Shown here in pieces: positions 56,883 to 64,000 of a DNA stretch of 64,000 bases. The notes below the pieces were generated by a model. It had not been told where the DNA came from, ran no database searches, and was given only the letters and a program-made list of their open reading frames with translations. The stretch covers positions 62,001 to 126,000 of the forward strand of contig CALMII010000020.1 of the NCBI GenBank assembly GCA_937864115.1. Reading direction: 5' to 3'. Every line of letters begins with the position of its first letter. Positions within the stretch are counted from its first letter, which is position 1. Source of the DNA: an uncultured Steroidobacter sp. Lineage in GTDB: Bacteria; Pseudomonadota; Gammaproteobacteria; Steroidobacterales; Steroidobacteraceae. The translations under genes and the position numbers were made by a program.

Positions 56883-57644
56883 ATGCATTCACCCTTTCTC
56901 GCCACCGCCCTCGACGCGGCCCATGCCGCTGCCGCCGTCATCCGTCGCTACTACCAGCGCAATCTCGACGTCGTCCTGAAAGCCGACAAGTCGCCGGTCA
57001 CCCAGGCCGATGTCGAAACCGAGCAGACGATTCGCGACATCATCGGCGCACGTTTTCCCGACCACGGGTTCTACGGCGAGGAAACCGGCCAGAGCGCCCT
57101 CGATGCCGAGTATCTGTGGCTGGTCGATCCCATCGACGGCACCAAGGCCTTCGTGCGCGAGTACCCGTTCTTCTCCACGCAGATCGCGCTCATGCATCGC
57201 GGCCGGCTGATCGTCGGCGTGTCGTCCGCGCCGGTGTACGGCGAGGTGGCCTATGCGGAAATCGGCGTCGGCGCGTGGCTGGACGACAAGCCGATTCGCG
57301 TGAGCGAGATCGACAGCATCGAAGCGGCCGCGGTTTCCGGCGGCAATCTCAAGACACTGGCATCGGGACCGCGCTGGTCGCGTTACGGCGAACTCGTCGC
57401 GCGGGTCAATCGCATCCGCGGCTACGGCGATTTCCTGCACTACCACCTGCTGGCCTCGGGCAAGCTCGAAGCCGTCATCGAATCCGACGTGAACATTCTC
57501 GACATCGCGGCGCTTGCCGTGATCGTCGAAGCGGCCGGTGGGAAATTCACCGACCTCGATGGCCGGCCGCTCGATTTGCAGACGACTTCCGTCCTGGCGG
57601 CGAACTCGCGATTGCACGCGACGTTGCTGTCGCAACTGTCCTAG
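56883..57644 (+). CDS. Inositol monophosphatase family phosphatase, HisN-like
   Basis: ATG 56883 (HSPFLATALDAAHAAAAVIR) gives 253 residues. Motifs of the Mg-dependent phosphatase family: YGEETGQ (Glu metal ligand), LVDPIDGTKAFVREYP (two Asp ligands) and NILDIAALAVIVEAAGG (Asp near the end). DPIDGTKxFxRxxP fits histidinol-phosphatase-type members (HisN) at least as well as inositol phosphatases. The substrate is therefore likely histidinol-phosphate or a similar small phosphate ester. Divergent from the second TonB receptor; a 254-base gap between them. Confidence 0.85.
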   Translation: MHSPFLATALDAAHAAAAVIRRYYQRNLDVVLKADKSPVTQADVETEQTIRDIIGARFPDHGFYGEETGQSALDAEYLWLVDPIDGTKAFVREYPFFSTQIALMHRGRLIVGVSSAPVYGEVAYAEIGVGAWLDDKPIRVSEIDSIEAAAVSGGNLKTLASGPRWSRYGELVARVNRIRGYGDFLHYHLLASGKLEAVIESDVNILDIAALAVIVEAAGGKFTDLDGRPLDLQTTSVLAANSRLHATLLSQLS

Positions 57645-57654
57645 TCTTTCTGCG

Positions 57655-57809
57655 TGTGGGGCCGGCTTTCCCGCGGGATTTCCTTCGGTCACAGCCGGCC
57701 TCGGCAATGTCAGGCTGAAGCCTGACCTACAGAAGAGGCTTCAGCCTGACTCCCGTGCAGATGGCCGGCTGTGACCGAAGGAAATCCCGCGGGAAAGCCG
57801 GCCCCACAG
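57655..57809. repeat. Large composite REP-like element (family B), copy 9
   Basis: Two variant arms (GGCCGGCTTTCCCGCGGGA, ATTTCCTTCGGTCACAGCC on the left and its mirror on the right) flank a pair of GTCAGGCTGAAGCCTGAC/GGCTTCAGCCTGACT units. At about 155 bp it is the largest of the family in the window. It occupies most of the gap between the phosphatase and the Nramp-like gene. Confidence 0.9.
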
Positions 57810-57925
57810 GCAGAGTCCTGAAGCCCGGCTCAGATTCTTCTCTTCGCTGCGCAATCCGGGCACACTGCGCGCGCGACTCAAGCTTGGGGGCGAGGTCGCA
57901 CCACAACAACGATCACGGAGTGGAC

Positions 57926-59326
57926 ATGTCCACCGACCCGCTGCCCCCGTTCCAGACCCGCGAACTGCCCGAACCGCCCACGCGCGTATGGCCGCTCATC
58001 GGCCCCGGCATCATCGCCGCCGGCGTCGGTCTCGCTTCCGGCGAATTCATTCTCTGGCCCTTCATCGCCTCGCAGGTGGGACTGATGCTGCTGTGGGGCG
58101 CGGCCATCGGCATCGCGACCCAGTGGTTCCTGAACATGGAGATCGAGCGCTACACGCTCGCCACGGGCGAAACGGCGCTCGCCGGTTTCACGCGCCTGTG
58201 GAAGCACTGGGGACTGGTGTTCGCCGTGCTGGTGTATTTCGCCAATCTCTGGCCGGGCTGGGCTACTTCGTCTGCGACCATGCTCACCTATCTGGTGGGC
58301 GGCGATGCAACGGTCATCGCCATCGGTTTGTTGCTGGTCATCGGCGCGGCGCTGACGCTGGCGCCGGTCGTGTACACGCTGATGGAGCGCGTGCAGTTCC
58401 TTAAAGTGGTGGCGGTCGTGACGTTCATCATCGTCGCCGTGATCTTCGTGATCACGCGCGAGGCGTGGGCCGAACTGCCGCGCGGCTTTACGCAGGTCGG
58501 CACGCTGCCGCCGCAGCTCGGCTTCGCACTGGTGATGGGCGCCTTCGCGTATGCGGGTGCCGGCGGCGGACAGAATCTGTGTCAGAGCAACTGGATTCGC
58601 GACAAGGGATTCGGCATGGGCGCGTACGTGCCGCGGCTCGTCAGTCCCATCACGGGCGAGGAGGGCGCGGCTCATGTGCCGGGCGGCTACCGCTTCGAAC
58701 CGACCGCGGCGAATCTCGCGCGCTGGCGCGGCTGGTGGCGCATGGCGAACCTCGAACAGGCGCTGACGTTCGCGCTGATCTCCTTCGTGACCATCGTGTT
58801 CACCTCGATGATCGCGTACTCGACTGTCTACGGCCGCCCCGGCGTGCCGCAGAACGTCGACTTCATCCGCACGCAGGGCGAACAGATGCAGCTCGTGGCT
58901 GGCGCCTGGTTCGGCGTGCTGTACTGGATCATCGGCGCGGTCTCGCTGTTCGCCGCGGCGATGGGCATCGTCGACTACACGAGTCGCATCGGCGCCGACG
59001 TGCTGAAGAGCACTTACCTGCGCGGCTCGCGTCACAGCGAGAACCGGATCTACTTCGCGCTCGTGTGGGCGCTGGTCCTTTGCGGCTGCATCGTGCTGCT
59101 CTTCGGCGTGCGCCAGCCGCTGGTGCTGCTGGTCATTTCGTCGGTTACCAGCGGCGTGACGATGTGCATCTATTCGGTCCTGCTGATCCTGCTGAACCGC
59201 CGCTGGCTGCCGGCCCAGATCCGCATCTCGCGACCGCGCACCGCGGCGCTCGTCTGGTCGACGCTGCTGTTCGGGTTCCTGGCCGTGCTCACGTTTCAGC
59301 AGCAGATCCGCAATCTGCTGTCGTAG
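57926..59326 (+). CDS. Nramp-like transporter with non-canonical metal site
   Basis: ATG 57926 with GGAG five bases upstream. The 466-residue protein has about eleven membrane segments in the Nramp (SLC11/LeuT-fold) arrangement. In the first helix LIGPGIIAAGVGLASGEFIL the canonical DPGN is absent, and at the expected MPH of helix 6 the protein has AGAGGGQNLCQSNW instead. Such relatives form the Nramp-related group, some of which carry other substrates. Transport of a divalent cation is therefore uncertain. A long hydrophilic loop follows helix 6. No regulatory gene nearby. Confidence 0.85.
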   Translation: MSTDPLPPFQTRELPEPPTRVWPLIGPGIIAAGVGLASGEFILWPFIASQVGLMLLWGAAIGIATQWFLNMEIERYTLATGETALAGFTRLWKHWGLVFAVLVYFANLWPGWATSSATMLTYLVGGDATVIAIGLLLVIGAALTLAPVVYTLMERVQFLKVVAVVTFIIVAVIFVITREAWAELPRGFTQVGTLPPQLGFALVMGAFAYAGAGGGQNLCQSNWIRDKGFGMGAYVPRLVSPITGEEGAAHVPGGYRFEPTAANLARWRGWWRMANLEQALTFALISFVTIVFTSMIAYSTVYGRPGVPQNVDFIRTQGEQMQLVAGAWFGVLYWIIGAVSLFAAAMGIVDYTSRIGADVLKSTYLRGSRHSENRIYFALVWALVLCGCIVLLFGVRQPLVLLVISSVTSGVTMCIYSVLLILLNRRWLPAQIRISRPRTAALVWSTLLFGFLAVLTFQQQIRNLLS

Positions 59327-59398
59327 CGGCAGGGCCTGCAACCTTTTCGGTCGCTGTCGTGTCCTAATGGCACCCCGGTTCGCAGCTGGAGAATTTCG

Positions 59399-59602
59399 AT
59401 GCAGTTCCTGATGTTCGTCGTGCTCTGGTGCCTGTTGCTGGTCGTCGCCTGGCCGCTGGCGCTGGCCCTGCTGGTGTTCCTGCCGCTGCTGTGGCTGCTG
59501 TCGATCCCTTTCCGGATCGTCGGCGTGCTGCTGGAGGCGTGCATCGCGTTCATCAAGGCGCTGTTCTTTCTGCCCGCGAGATTGCTGGGGCACCGCGGCT
59601 GA
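59399..59602 (+). CDS. Small hydrophobic membrane protein
   Basis: A 67-residue protein, nearly all hydrophobic (two likely spans, about 3-37 broken by Pro, and 39-60), with GGAG eight bases before the ATG. It ends in RLLGHRG. Size and composition fit a small inner-membrane protein. No family recognised. A REP element begins five bases after its stop. Confidence 0.6.
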   Translation: MQFLMFVVLWCLLLVVAWPLALALLVFLPLLWLLSIPFRIVGVLLEACIAFIKALFFLPARLLGHRG

Positions 59603-59606
59603 TCGC

Positions 59607-59692
59607 CTGTAGGGCCGGCCTCTGCCGGCCTCTTCTGTAGGTCAGGCTTCAGCCTGACTCTTCGAGAAGGCCGGCTGAAGCCGGCCCCACAG
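59607..59692. repeat. Composite REP-like element (family B), copy 10
   Basis: The left outer arm is shortened (GGGCCGGCCTCTGCCGGCC), followed by a complete GTCAGGCTTCAGCCTGAC unit, then the full GGCCGGCTGAAGCCGGCC arm with CCCCACAG. It lies between the small membrane protein and the ABC ATPase. Confidence 0.9.
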
Positions 59693-59726
59693 CAAGAGAA
59701 AGAACAAGAGCAAGAATAGCGGCCGC

Positions 59727-60515
59727 CTACACCGTCACGAACGTCCTGCCGCCTTCCCACGTGAGTTCGCGCACGGTGACGCCGTAGAGACGCGAAATCG
59801 TCGCCTCGTTCAGCACACGCTGCACCGGTCCGTGCAGCCACTCGCCATTGCCGAACAGCAGCAGCGCCTGATCGCCGAAGCGCGTGGCGAGGCCGATGTC
59901 GTGCAGGCTCATGACGACGGCGCGCCCGGCATCGGCGCGCGCACGCAGCAATCGCAGCACGTCGATCTGATGCTGCGGATCGAGATGATTGATGGGCTCG
60001 TCGAGCAGCATCAGCTCCGGATCCTGTGCCAGCAGCGTCGCGATCGCCACGCGACGTCGCTCGCCGCCGGACAAGGTGTCGATCTCGCGCGTCTCCAGGG
60101 TGTCCATGTCGACGGATTGCAGCGCGGCGCGGGCGATGGCGCGATCGGACTCACTTTCCCATTGCCAGAAGCCGATGTGCGGATGCCGGCCGATCAGCGT
60201 GGTGTCGAGCACGCTCGAAGGAAACGGATCTTCCGAAGTCTGGCTCAGCAGGCCGAGTTGCCGCGCCAGCGGGCGGCGCGGCCAGTCATCGAGCGGACGA
60301 CCGTCGAACAGCAATGAACCCGCCGCGGGTGCACGCAGGCCGCACAGCGTGTGCAGCGTCAGCGTCTTGCCCGCGCCGTTGCGTCCCAGCACGCAGGTCA
60401 TGGTGCCGCGCTGGATCGCGAGCGTCAGTTGTCGTACCAGCATGCGGTCGGCAACGCGCACGTCCAGATCGCTGCAGGAGAGCAGCGCAGCAGGAGCATT
60501 CGCGAGCGCATTCAT
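59727..60515 (-). CDS. ABC transporter ATP-binding protein, FecE/BtuD-like
   Basis: A 262-residue ATPase with Walker A GRNGAGKT (44-51), Q-loop LLSQTSEDPF, signature LSGGERRRV, Walker B ELMLLDEPINHLD and H-loop SLHD. It groups by motif style with the iron-siderophore/B12 importer ATPases (FecE, BtuD). No permease or binding protein is in the window, so either these are encoded elsewhere or this is an orphan ATPase. Its ATG overlaps the stop of the HELLH gene (ATGA, 60512-60515), which couples their translation. Confidence 0.9.
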   Translation of the reverse strand: MNALANAPAALLSCSDLDVRVADRMLVRQLTLAIQRGTMTCVLGRNGAGKTLTLHTLCGLRAPAAGSLLFDGRPLDDWPRRPLARQLGLLSQTSEDPFPSSVLDTTLIGRHPHIGFWQWESESDRAIARAALQSVDMDTLETREIDTLSGGERRRVAIATLLAQDPELMLLDEPINHLDPQHQIDVLRLLRARADAGRAVVMSLHDIGLATRFGDQALLLFGNGEWLHGPVQRVLNEATISRLYGVTVRELTWEGGRTFVTV

Positions 60516-61273
60516 CGCGGGCTCCAGCCGATTTCGGTCGCCGTGAGCGGGCCGATCACGACCTGCTGCAGCGATTCGGGAATCTCGGCCTCGCCGGCAC
60601 TCACCGGAATGCGACCGCCCATGAGTTCCGCGAATTGCTGCGGGTAGCGCGGCTGACGCTGCGGCTCTGCATAGCCATCGGGAAAGCGCGGCAGATTGTC
60701 CGCGCCATATTTGTCGCTCGCGCCGAGCGTGTGCAGCAGTTCGTGCGCAATGACGGTGTCGTTCGAGCCTGCCATGCGCTTGTCGGCGAAGACATGCACG
60801 ATGCCGAACAGGCCCTTCTGCAGTCCGGTGGAATGCGGCAGCGAACTCGTGCGCTGCGGATCGTGATACAGCACGAAGAGTTTTATCTCGCTGCCAGGCG
60901 GACCTTCCGCCCGCGACGCCCACCAGCGCGCCCGCAGGCTCCACAGCATGACGCCGAGCCGGCCGGTGCCCGGCTCCAGTTGCGGCGGCAGCTCGCGGAT
61001 CGGCGCGGCGAGCGAGAGCCGGATCGGCGGTACCGGTTTCACGTCGTAGGCCTTGCCTTCTTCGGCAAAGAAATTCTCGAGCGGCAGCAGATGAGCGCCA
61101 TCGAGCGACTGCACGTAACGCGCACTGACGGCCGAGTCGTCGCCGTTGATGGGGAAGACCGCGACCCGCAGCGGATTCTGCCAGTCCGTCGAATACACCC
61201 GATCGAACCAGGTGTTCAGCGCGACGAACAGCAGGATCAGCAGCAGGATGCCGATGCGAACCTTGCGCCACAT
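60512..61273 (-). CDS. Membrane-anchored HExxH protein, putative metalloprotease
   Basis: A 253-residue protein with an N-terminal membrane anchor or signal (RIGILLLILLFVALNTWF, 6-23) and a zinc-binding HELLH in TVIAHELLHTLGASDKYG, with a downstream Asp/Glu-rich region that could give the third ligand. The rest is compact and Pro-rich (PRFPDGYAEPQRQPRYPQQF). It resembles uncharacterised secreted metal-dependent hydrolases. The substrate is unknown. It is upstream of, and coupled to, the ABC ATPase. Confidence 0.8.
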   Translation of the reverse strand: MWRKVRIGILLLILLFVALNTWFDRVYSTDWQNPLRVAVFPINGDDSAVSARYVQSLDGAHLLPLENFFAEEGKAYDVKPVPPIRLSLAAPIRELPPQLEPGTGRLGVMLWSLRARWWASRAEGPPGSEIKLFVLYHDPQRTSSLPHSTGLQKGLFGIVHVFADKRMAGSNDTVIAHELLHTLGASDKYGADNLPRFPDGYAEPQRQPRYPQQFAELMGGRIPVSAGEAEIPESLQQVVIGPLTATEIGWSPR

Positions 61274-61277
61274 GCGT

Positions 61278-61463
61278 TCAGTTCGCGCTCTCGATGCTGA
61301 TGTCGGCGAGCTCGCCGTCCTGCGCGCTGTACGACACCGTCATGGGCTGACAGCACACCGAACAGTCCTCGATGTAGCTCTGCGATTCCACCGACAGATC
61401 GAGGAACAGCAGGATGGTCTCACCGCAGTTCGGACAGGAGACTTCTACGGAGGTTTCGAGCAT
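61278..61463 (-). CDS. CPXCG motif-containing cysteine-rich protein
   Basis: A 61-residue protein with SCPNCGE (Cys pair 1) and DCSVCCQPM (Cys pair 2) in a predicted zinc-ribbon arrangement. This matches the CPXCG motif family of small uncharacterised proteins. ATG 61463 is chosen because the family begins at LETSVEVSCPNCG. It ends four bases before the start of the HELLH gene and is probably in the same unit. Confidence 0.88.
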   Translation of the reverse strand: MLETSVEVSCPNCGETILLFLDLSVESQSYIEDCSVCCQPMTVSYSAQDGELADISIESAN

Positions 61464-61497
61464 GAGGGGTAGTGGAGGGCCGCAGGGAGAACTAAAG

Positions 61498-61595
61498 AGA
61501 GAATGGCCGCAAAAAGGCGCAAACGCCACAAATGAGGAAAAATTACCGATCTTTACCTGCGATTCTTGCGCTTCTTTGCGGCCAATTTCTTTTCT
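61498..61595. repeat. Family C inverted repeat, copy 4
   Basis: GAGAATGGCCGCAAAAAGGC and GCGCTTCTTTGCGGCCAATT face each other around an AT-rich centre. It lies in the gap between the CPXCG gene start and the yraN stop. Confidence 0.9.
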
Positions 61596-61964
61596 TCAAA
61601 GCGTAAATGCATTCCTGATCCAGTCGATCTGCGGCCCGCCCATCCCCGGTGAAATCGCGACGACGTCGAAGCGTGCCGGGTAGCGGCGCAGGTCGGCGCG
61701 CATCATCAGCAGGTGTTTGCCGGCGACGATCAGCCGACGTTGCTTCTGCCAGGTGACGGAAGCAGCGCCGCCGCCGAACTCGTTGCTGGCGCGATAGCGC
61801 ACTTCGATCAGCACCAGCGTCTTCTGCTGCAGCATGACCAGATCGATCTCGCCGCCGCGGCAGCGATAGTTGCGTCCGATCAGGTTCAGTCCCTGCGCTT
61901 GCAGGAATCGCAGCGCGATGGCTTCGCCGCTTGCGCCCGCTTCCTTGCGGTTCCGGTCGTCCAT
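61596..61964 (-). CDS. yraN: YraN family protein (UPF0102), nuclease-like
   Basis: A 122-residue protein with the family core GEAIALRFLQAQGLNLIGRN, YRCRGGEIDLVMLQ and LVLIEVRYR (the D...ExK-like nuclease fold), and KQRRLIVAGKHLL near the end. It is predicted to act in DNA processing. The adjoining lpoA upstream, 13 bases away, reproduces the yraM-yraN order of Enterobacteria. Confidence 0.95.
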   Translation of the reverse strand: MDDRNRKEAGASGEAIALRFLQAQGLNLIGRNYRCRGGEIDLVMLQQKTLVLIEVRYRASNEFGGGAASVTWQKQRRLIVAGKHLLMMRADLRRYPARFDVVAISPGMGGPQIDWIRNAFTL

Positions 61965-61977
61965 GAAGTCTCCTGAT

Positions 61978-63924
61978 TTACCGGGCGGCGGTCGCCGCCA
62001 TCCCGAGCGGGACCGGTTTGCCTTCCGTGACGCGTGCCCAGTCGAGATCGCGCCGCACGCGGCCGCGTTCGTCGATCGACAGCAGGCCGGTCATGCCCGG
62101 AATGGCATTGGCGCTGCCGAACTTGCCGGCCTTCAGCAGCGGCACGATGCGATAGGCGTCGAAGCCAAAGGCATAGAGTCGTCCGCGACCGCGCGCGCGC
62201 ACCGGCCAGTAGCGGCTGAGTGCGGTGCGCAGTTCGGTCGAGACCGCGTCGGGCGAGATGACCCAGGGCATGTCGGGGAAGATCACGCCGTCGAGGTCGT
62301 TGTTCGCCTGCGTGTCGGGTTCGAAGATGTCCGAGGTCGCATATACGGGTAGATCGTCGGCGAGGAAGAACCGCAGCGTCGGACGCAGCGACCGTCCCTG
62401 CGCCGGATACGCGCCCATGAACACGAACTGCGCATCGCCGCGACGGCGCGGCTCGAACTCGAAGCGCTGGCCGAGCGTCGAGTTGATCGCATTCGCGCGG
62501 GCGCGGCTCTCATCGATCAGCAGCAGTCGCGAAATCGGATCGGAGAAATCGCGCGCCGAGGTGTCGTAGTAGCGCACCCCGGCGACGGAGCCGCCGAGCG
62601 ATTTCAGTTCCGACTCGAAGGCGCGATACACGCGCTGGCCCCATTCGTTGTTCGGCACGAGCGCGAGGCCACGCGCGCGACCGTCGGCCATCACACGGTG
62701 CGCGACCTGTCGCGCCTCGTCTTCCGGATCGAGCGCGTACTGGAACAGCATGGCGGGCGGCGTGGCGCCATCGGGCAACAGATTCAGCGCGAGCGTCAGT
62801 ACCGGGACCGTGCCCGATGCGGCCAGCGCGGCGACGTCTTCCTTGAACAGCGGCCCCACCACGAACTGTGCGCCTTCGGCGATCGCGCGCTGATAGGCGG
62901 TGTTGGCGCCCATGGCGACGGTGTCGTAGATGTTCACCTGCGGCCGGCGCGCCGAATCCTGCTGCAGCAGCGCCGCCATGAAGCCATCGCGGATCGCTAC
63001 GCCCGCCGCCTGCTGGCGTCCGCTCAGCGGCAGCACGAGCGCGACCTGTGCCGGATAGTCGAGTCCGACGCCGAGATCGGGCAGGACTTCTTCGTTGAGG
63101 AACGTGTTGGCGGGATGCGTCGGATAGCGGCTGCGCCAGGTCGCGAGATCGTTCTTGGCAGTGAACGGATTGCGTGCGGCAACGAGTGCAGCACGACCCA
63201 GATCGAGCCAGCCCGCGACGATCGCGCTGCTGCCTGCTTGCGCGGTGAAATCGGCATTGCCGGCCGCGCTGGTCTGCAGTCCTTCCCAGATCAGGCGCTG
63301 ATTGGCGCGGATGTCCTGCGGATTCGTCAGCAGTCGTTCGCGCTCCAGCGCCGTCGTGACGCCGGCGGCGGGGCGATTGAGCGCGAACTGCGCGCGGGCG
63401 CGCAGGGCCAGCACGTTCGGCGCGCTCTCGCGCGGCAGAGGCTGCGGAATCTTCTGCAGTTCCTCGAGCGCTTTCGCCGGATTCTTCGACTGCAACGCCA
63501 GTTCGGCAGCGATCAGCGAACGATCCGCTGCATCCTGCGTCGGCAACGAGGCGCTGACCTTCGCCAGCGTCGCCTTCACCTTGTCGGTGTTGCCGGCGAG
63601 CAGGTATTCCTTGGCGGCGCGCAGCAGCAGGCGATCGCGCAGTTCTTTCTGCGCCGCGCCCGCCATCGTTTCATAAAGCTGTCCCGCTTCGACGTACTTG
63701 CCTTCGCGTGCGAGCTGCTCGGCCTGCGCGAGCTGTCGATCCGCGCCGGACTGCGTGGGTTGCGAAGTCGGCGTCGTGCAGGAAGCGATGCCCAGCAGCG
63801 CCACGATCGCCAGTGCGCAGTCCCGCAGGGCGTGCAGTGCACGATCGGATCGGACGGGGACTTCAGGCGCAAGCCGGCAGACGGTAGTCTTGCGGCCGAC
63901 GGCGAGGGACGGTGTCGCGAACAT
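61978..63924 (-). CDS. lpoA: Penicillin-binding protein activator LpoA
   Basis: A 648-residue lipoprotein with lipobox LLGIASC (Cys49), N-terminal TPR-like helices (QLAQAEQLAREGKYVEAGQL, about 65-260) and a C-terminal periplasmic-binding-protein fold (about 290-640, VALVLPLSGRQQAAGVAIRD, FVVGPLFKEDVAAL). It activates PBP1A from the outer membrane. The start is ATG 63924, but the long charged stretch before the signal core leaves a downstream start possible. The front portion up to the window end shows no other gene; rsmI would be expected just outside. Confidence 0.93.
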   Translation of the reverse strand: MFATPSLAVGRKTTVCRLAPEVPVRSDRALHALRDCALAIVALLGIASCTTPTSQPTQSGADRQLAQAEQLAREGKYVEAGQLYETMAGAAQKELRDRLLLRAAKEYLLAGNTDKVKATLAKVSASLPTQDAADRSLIAAELALQSKNPAKALEELQKIPQPLPRESAPNVLALRARAQFALNRPAAGVTTALERERLLTNPQDIRANQRLIWEGLQTSAAGNADFTAQAGSSAIVAGWLDLGRAALVAARNPFTAKNDLATWRSRYPTHPANTFLNEEVLPDLGVGLDYPAQVALVLPLSGRQQAAGVAIRDGFMAALLQQDSARRPQVNIYDTVAMGANTAYQRAIAEGAQFVVGPLFKEDVAALAASGTVPVLTLALNLLPDGATPPAMLFQYALDPEDEARQVAHRVMADGRARGLALVPNNEWGQRVYRAFESELKSLGGSVAGVRYYDTSARDFSDPISRLLLIDESRARANAINSTLGQRFEFEPRRRGDAQFVFMGAYPAQGRSLRPTLRFFLADDLPVYATSDIFEPDTQANNDLDGVIFPDMPWVISPDAVSTELRTALSRYWPVRARGRGRLYAFGFDAYRIVPLLKAGKFGSANAIPGMTGLLSIDERGRVRRDLDWARVTEGKPVPLGMAATAAR

Positions 63925-64000
63925 GTCGGAAATTCTCGAGCCTGAGCGGTCATCCGGGGCCGGCAGTCTACCGCGGACCGTGGGCCGTCTCTAATCGCAT

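Noticed and set aside
57878..59593. Minus-strand frame opposite the Nramp-like gene
   Set aside because: Low-complexity His/Asp/Arg/Gln shadow of a membrane-protein gene.

Overview
The window is a high-GC chromosomal segment of a Gram-negative gammaproteobacterium. Evidence for this is the LpoA-YraN pair, GreB, the biosynthetic arginine decarboxylase SpeA, two TonB-dependent receptors, several lipoboxes, and codon use strongly biased to G/C. The mix of homospermidine synthase, MprF-AcvB/VirJ, large TonB receptors and very many REP-like palindromes fits the Steroidobacter/Nevskia/Xanthomonadales neighbourhood. That placement is an inference, because there is no rRNA or other marker in the window. 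No tRNA, rRNA, CRISPR array, transposase or integrase was seen.

Layout. 1-5.7 kb: an accessory patch with lower GC at both ends. It holds an RHS-repeat protein cut by the window start, a tiny gene directly behind it (candidate immunity partner), an ABC/AAA-type ATPase and a short, possibly truncated ORF. 6.1-10.8 kb: two unknown-gene pairs facing each other, a membrane-anchored Gly-rich protein plus partner, and a 626-aa unknown protein overlapping a PhoD-like phosphoesterase. 10.9-31.8 kb: mostly housekeeping and metabolism (S9 peptidase, NADP-glutamate dehydrogenase, FIST protein, two GSTs, MetZ, HAD phosphatase, two RRM proteins, Nudix hydrolase, aspartoacylase-like protein, SpeA, sulfurtransferase, homospermidine synthase, GreB). 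31.9-41.2 kb: a candidate small RNA/terminator, a methyltransferase pseudogene, a lemA-TPM-TPM cluster, an L,D-transpeptidase, a glycosyltransferase, a YpfJ-like metalloprotein, PpnP, and an orphan contractile-tail sheath gene. 41.4-51.5 kb: an EAL-domain protein with a degenerate loop, a cyclase-family hydrolase, a hybrid histidine kinase, and the translationally coupled mprF-virJ/acvB operon. 51.6-64 kb: a BtuB-like receptor behind a clear cobalamin riboswitch, a second TonB receptor, a HisN/IMPase, an Nramp-like transporter, an ABC ATPase coupled to a HELLH metalloprotease-like protein, a CPXCG protein, YraN and LpoA.

Functional threads. SpeA and homospermidine synthase are two steps of one polyamine route. 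MprF makes and flips lysyl-phosphatidylglycerol, and the coupled AcvB/VirJ homologue is known elsewhere to hydrolyse it. LpoA, the L,D-transpeptidase and YraN are envelope or genome-maintenance genes. The B12 riboswitch ties the BtuB-like receptor to corrinoid supply.

The most striking non-coding feature is a set of at least five unrelated families of intergenic inverted repeats. Ten GGCCGGCTTCAGCCGGCC/GTCAGGCTTCAGCCTGAC-type REP elements, four about 180-190-bp CACGGAG/CTCCGTG palindromes, four GGCCGCAAAAAGGCGCAAA palindromes and two one-off versions fill most gaps between genes and often abut start or stop codons. The best candidates for something new are these repeats, the orphan sheath gene, the Cys-rich RHS tip with its partner gene, and the 626-aa unknown/PhoD pair.
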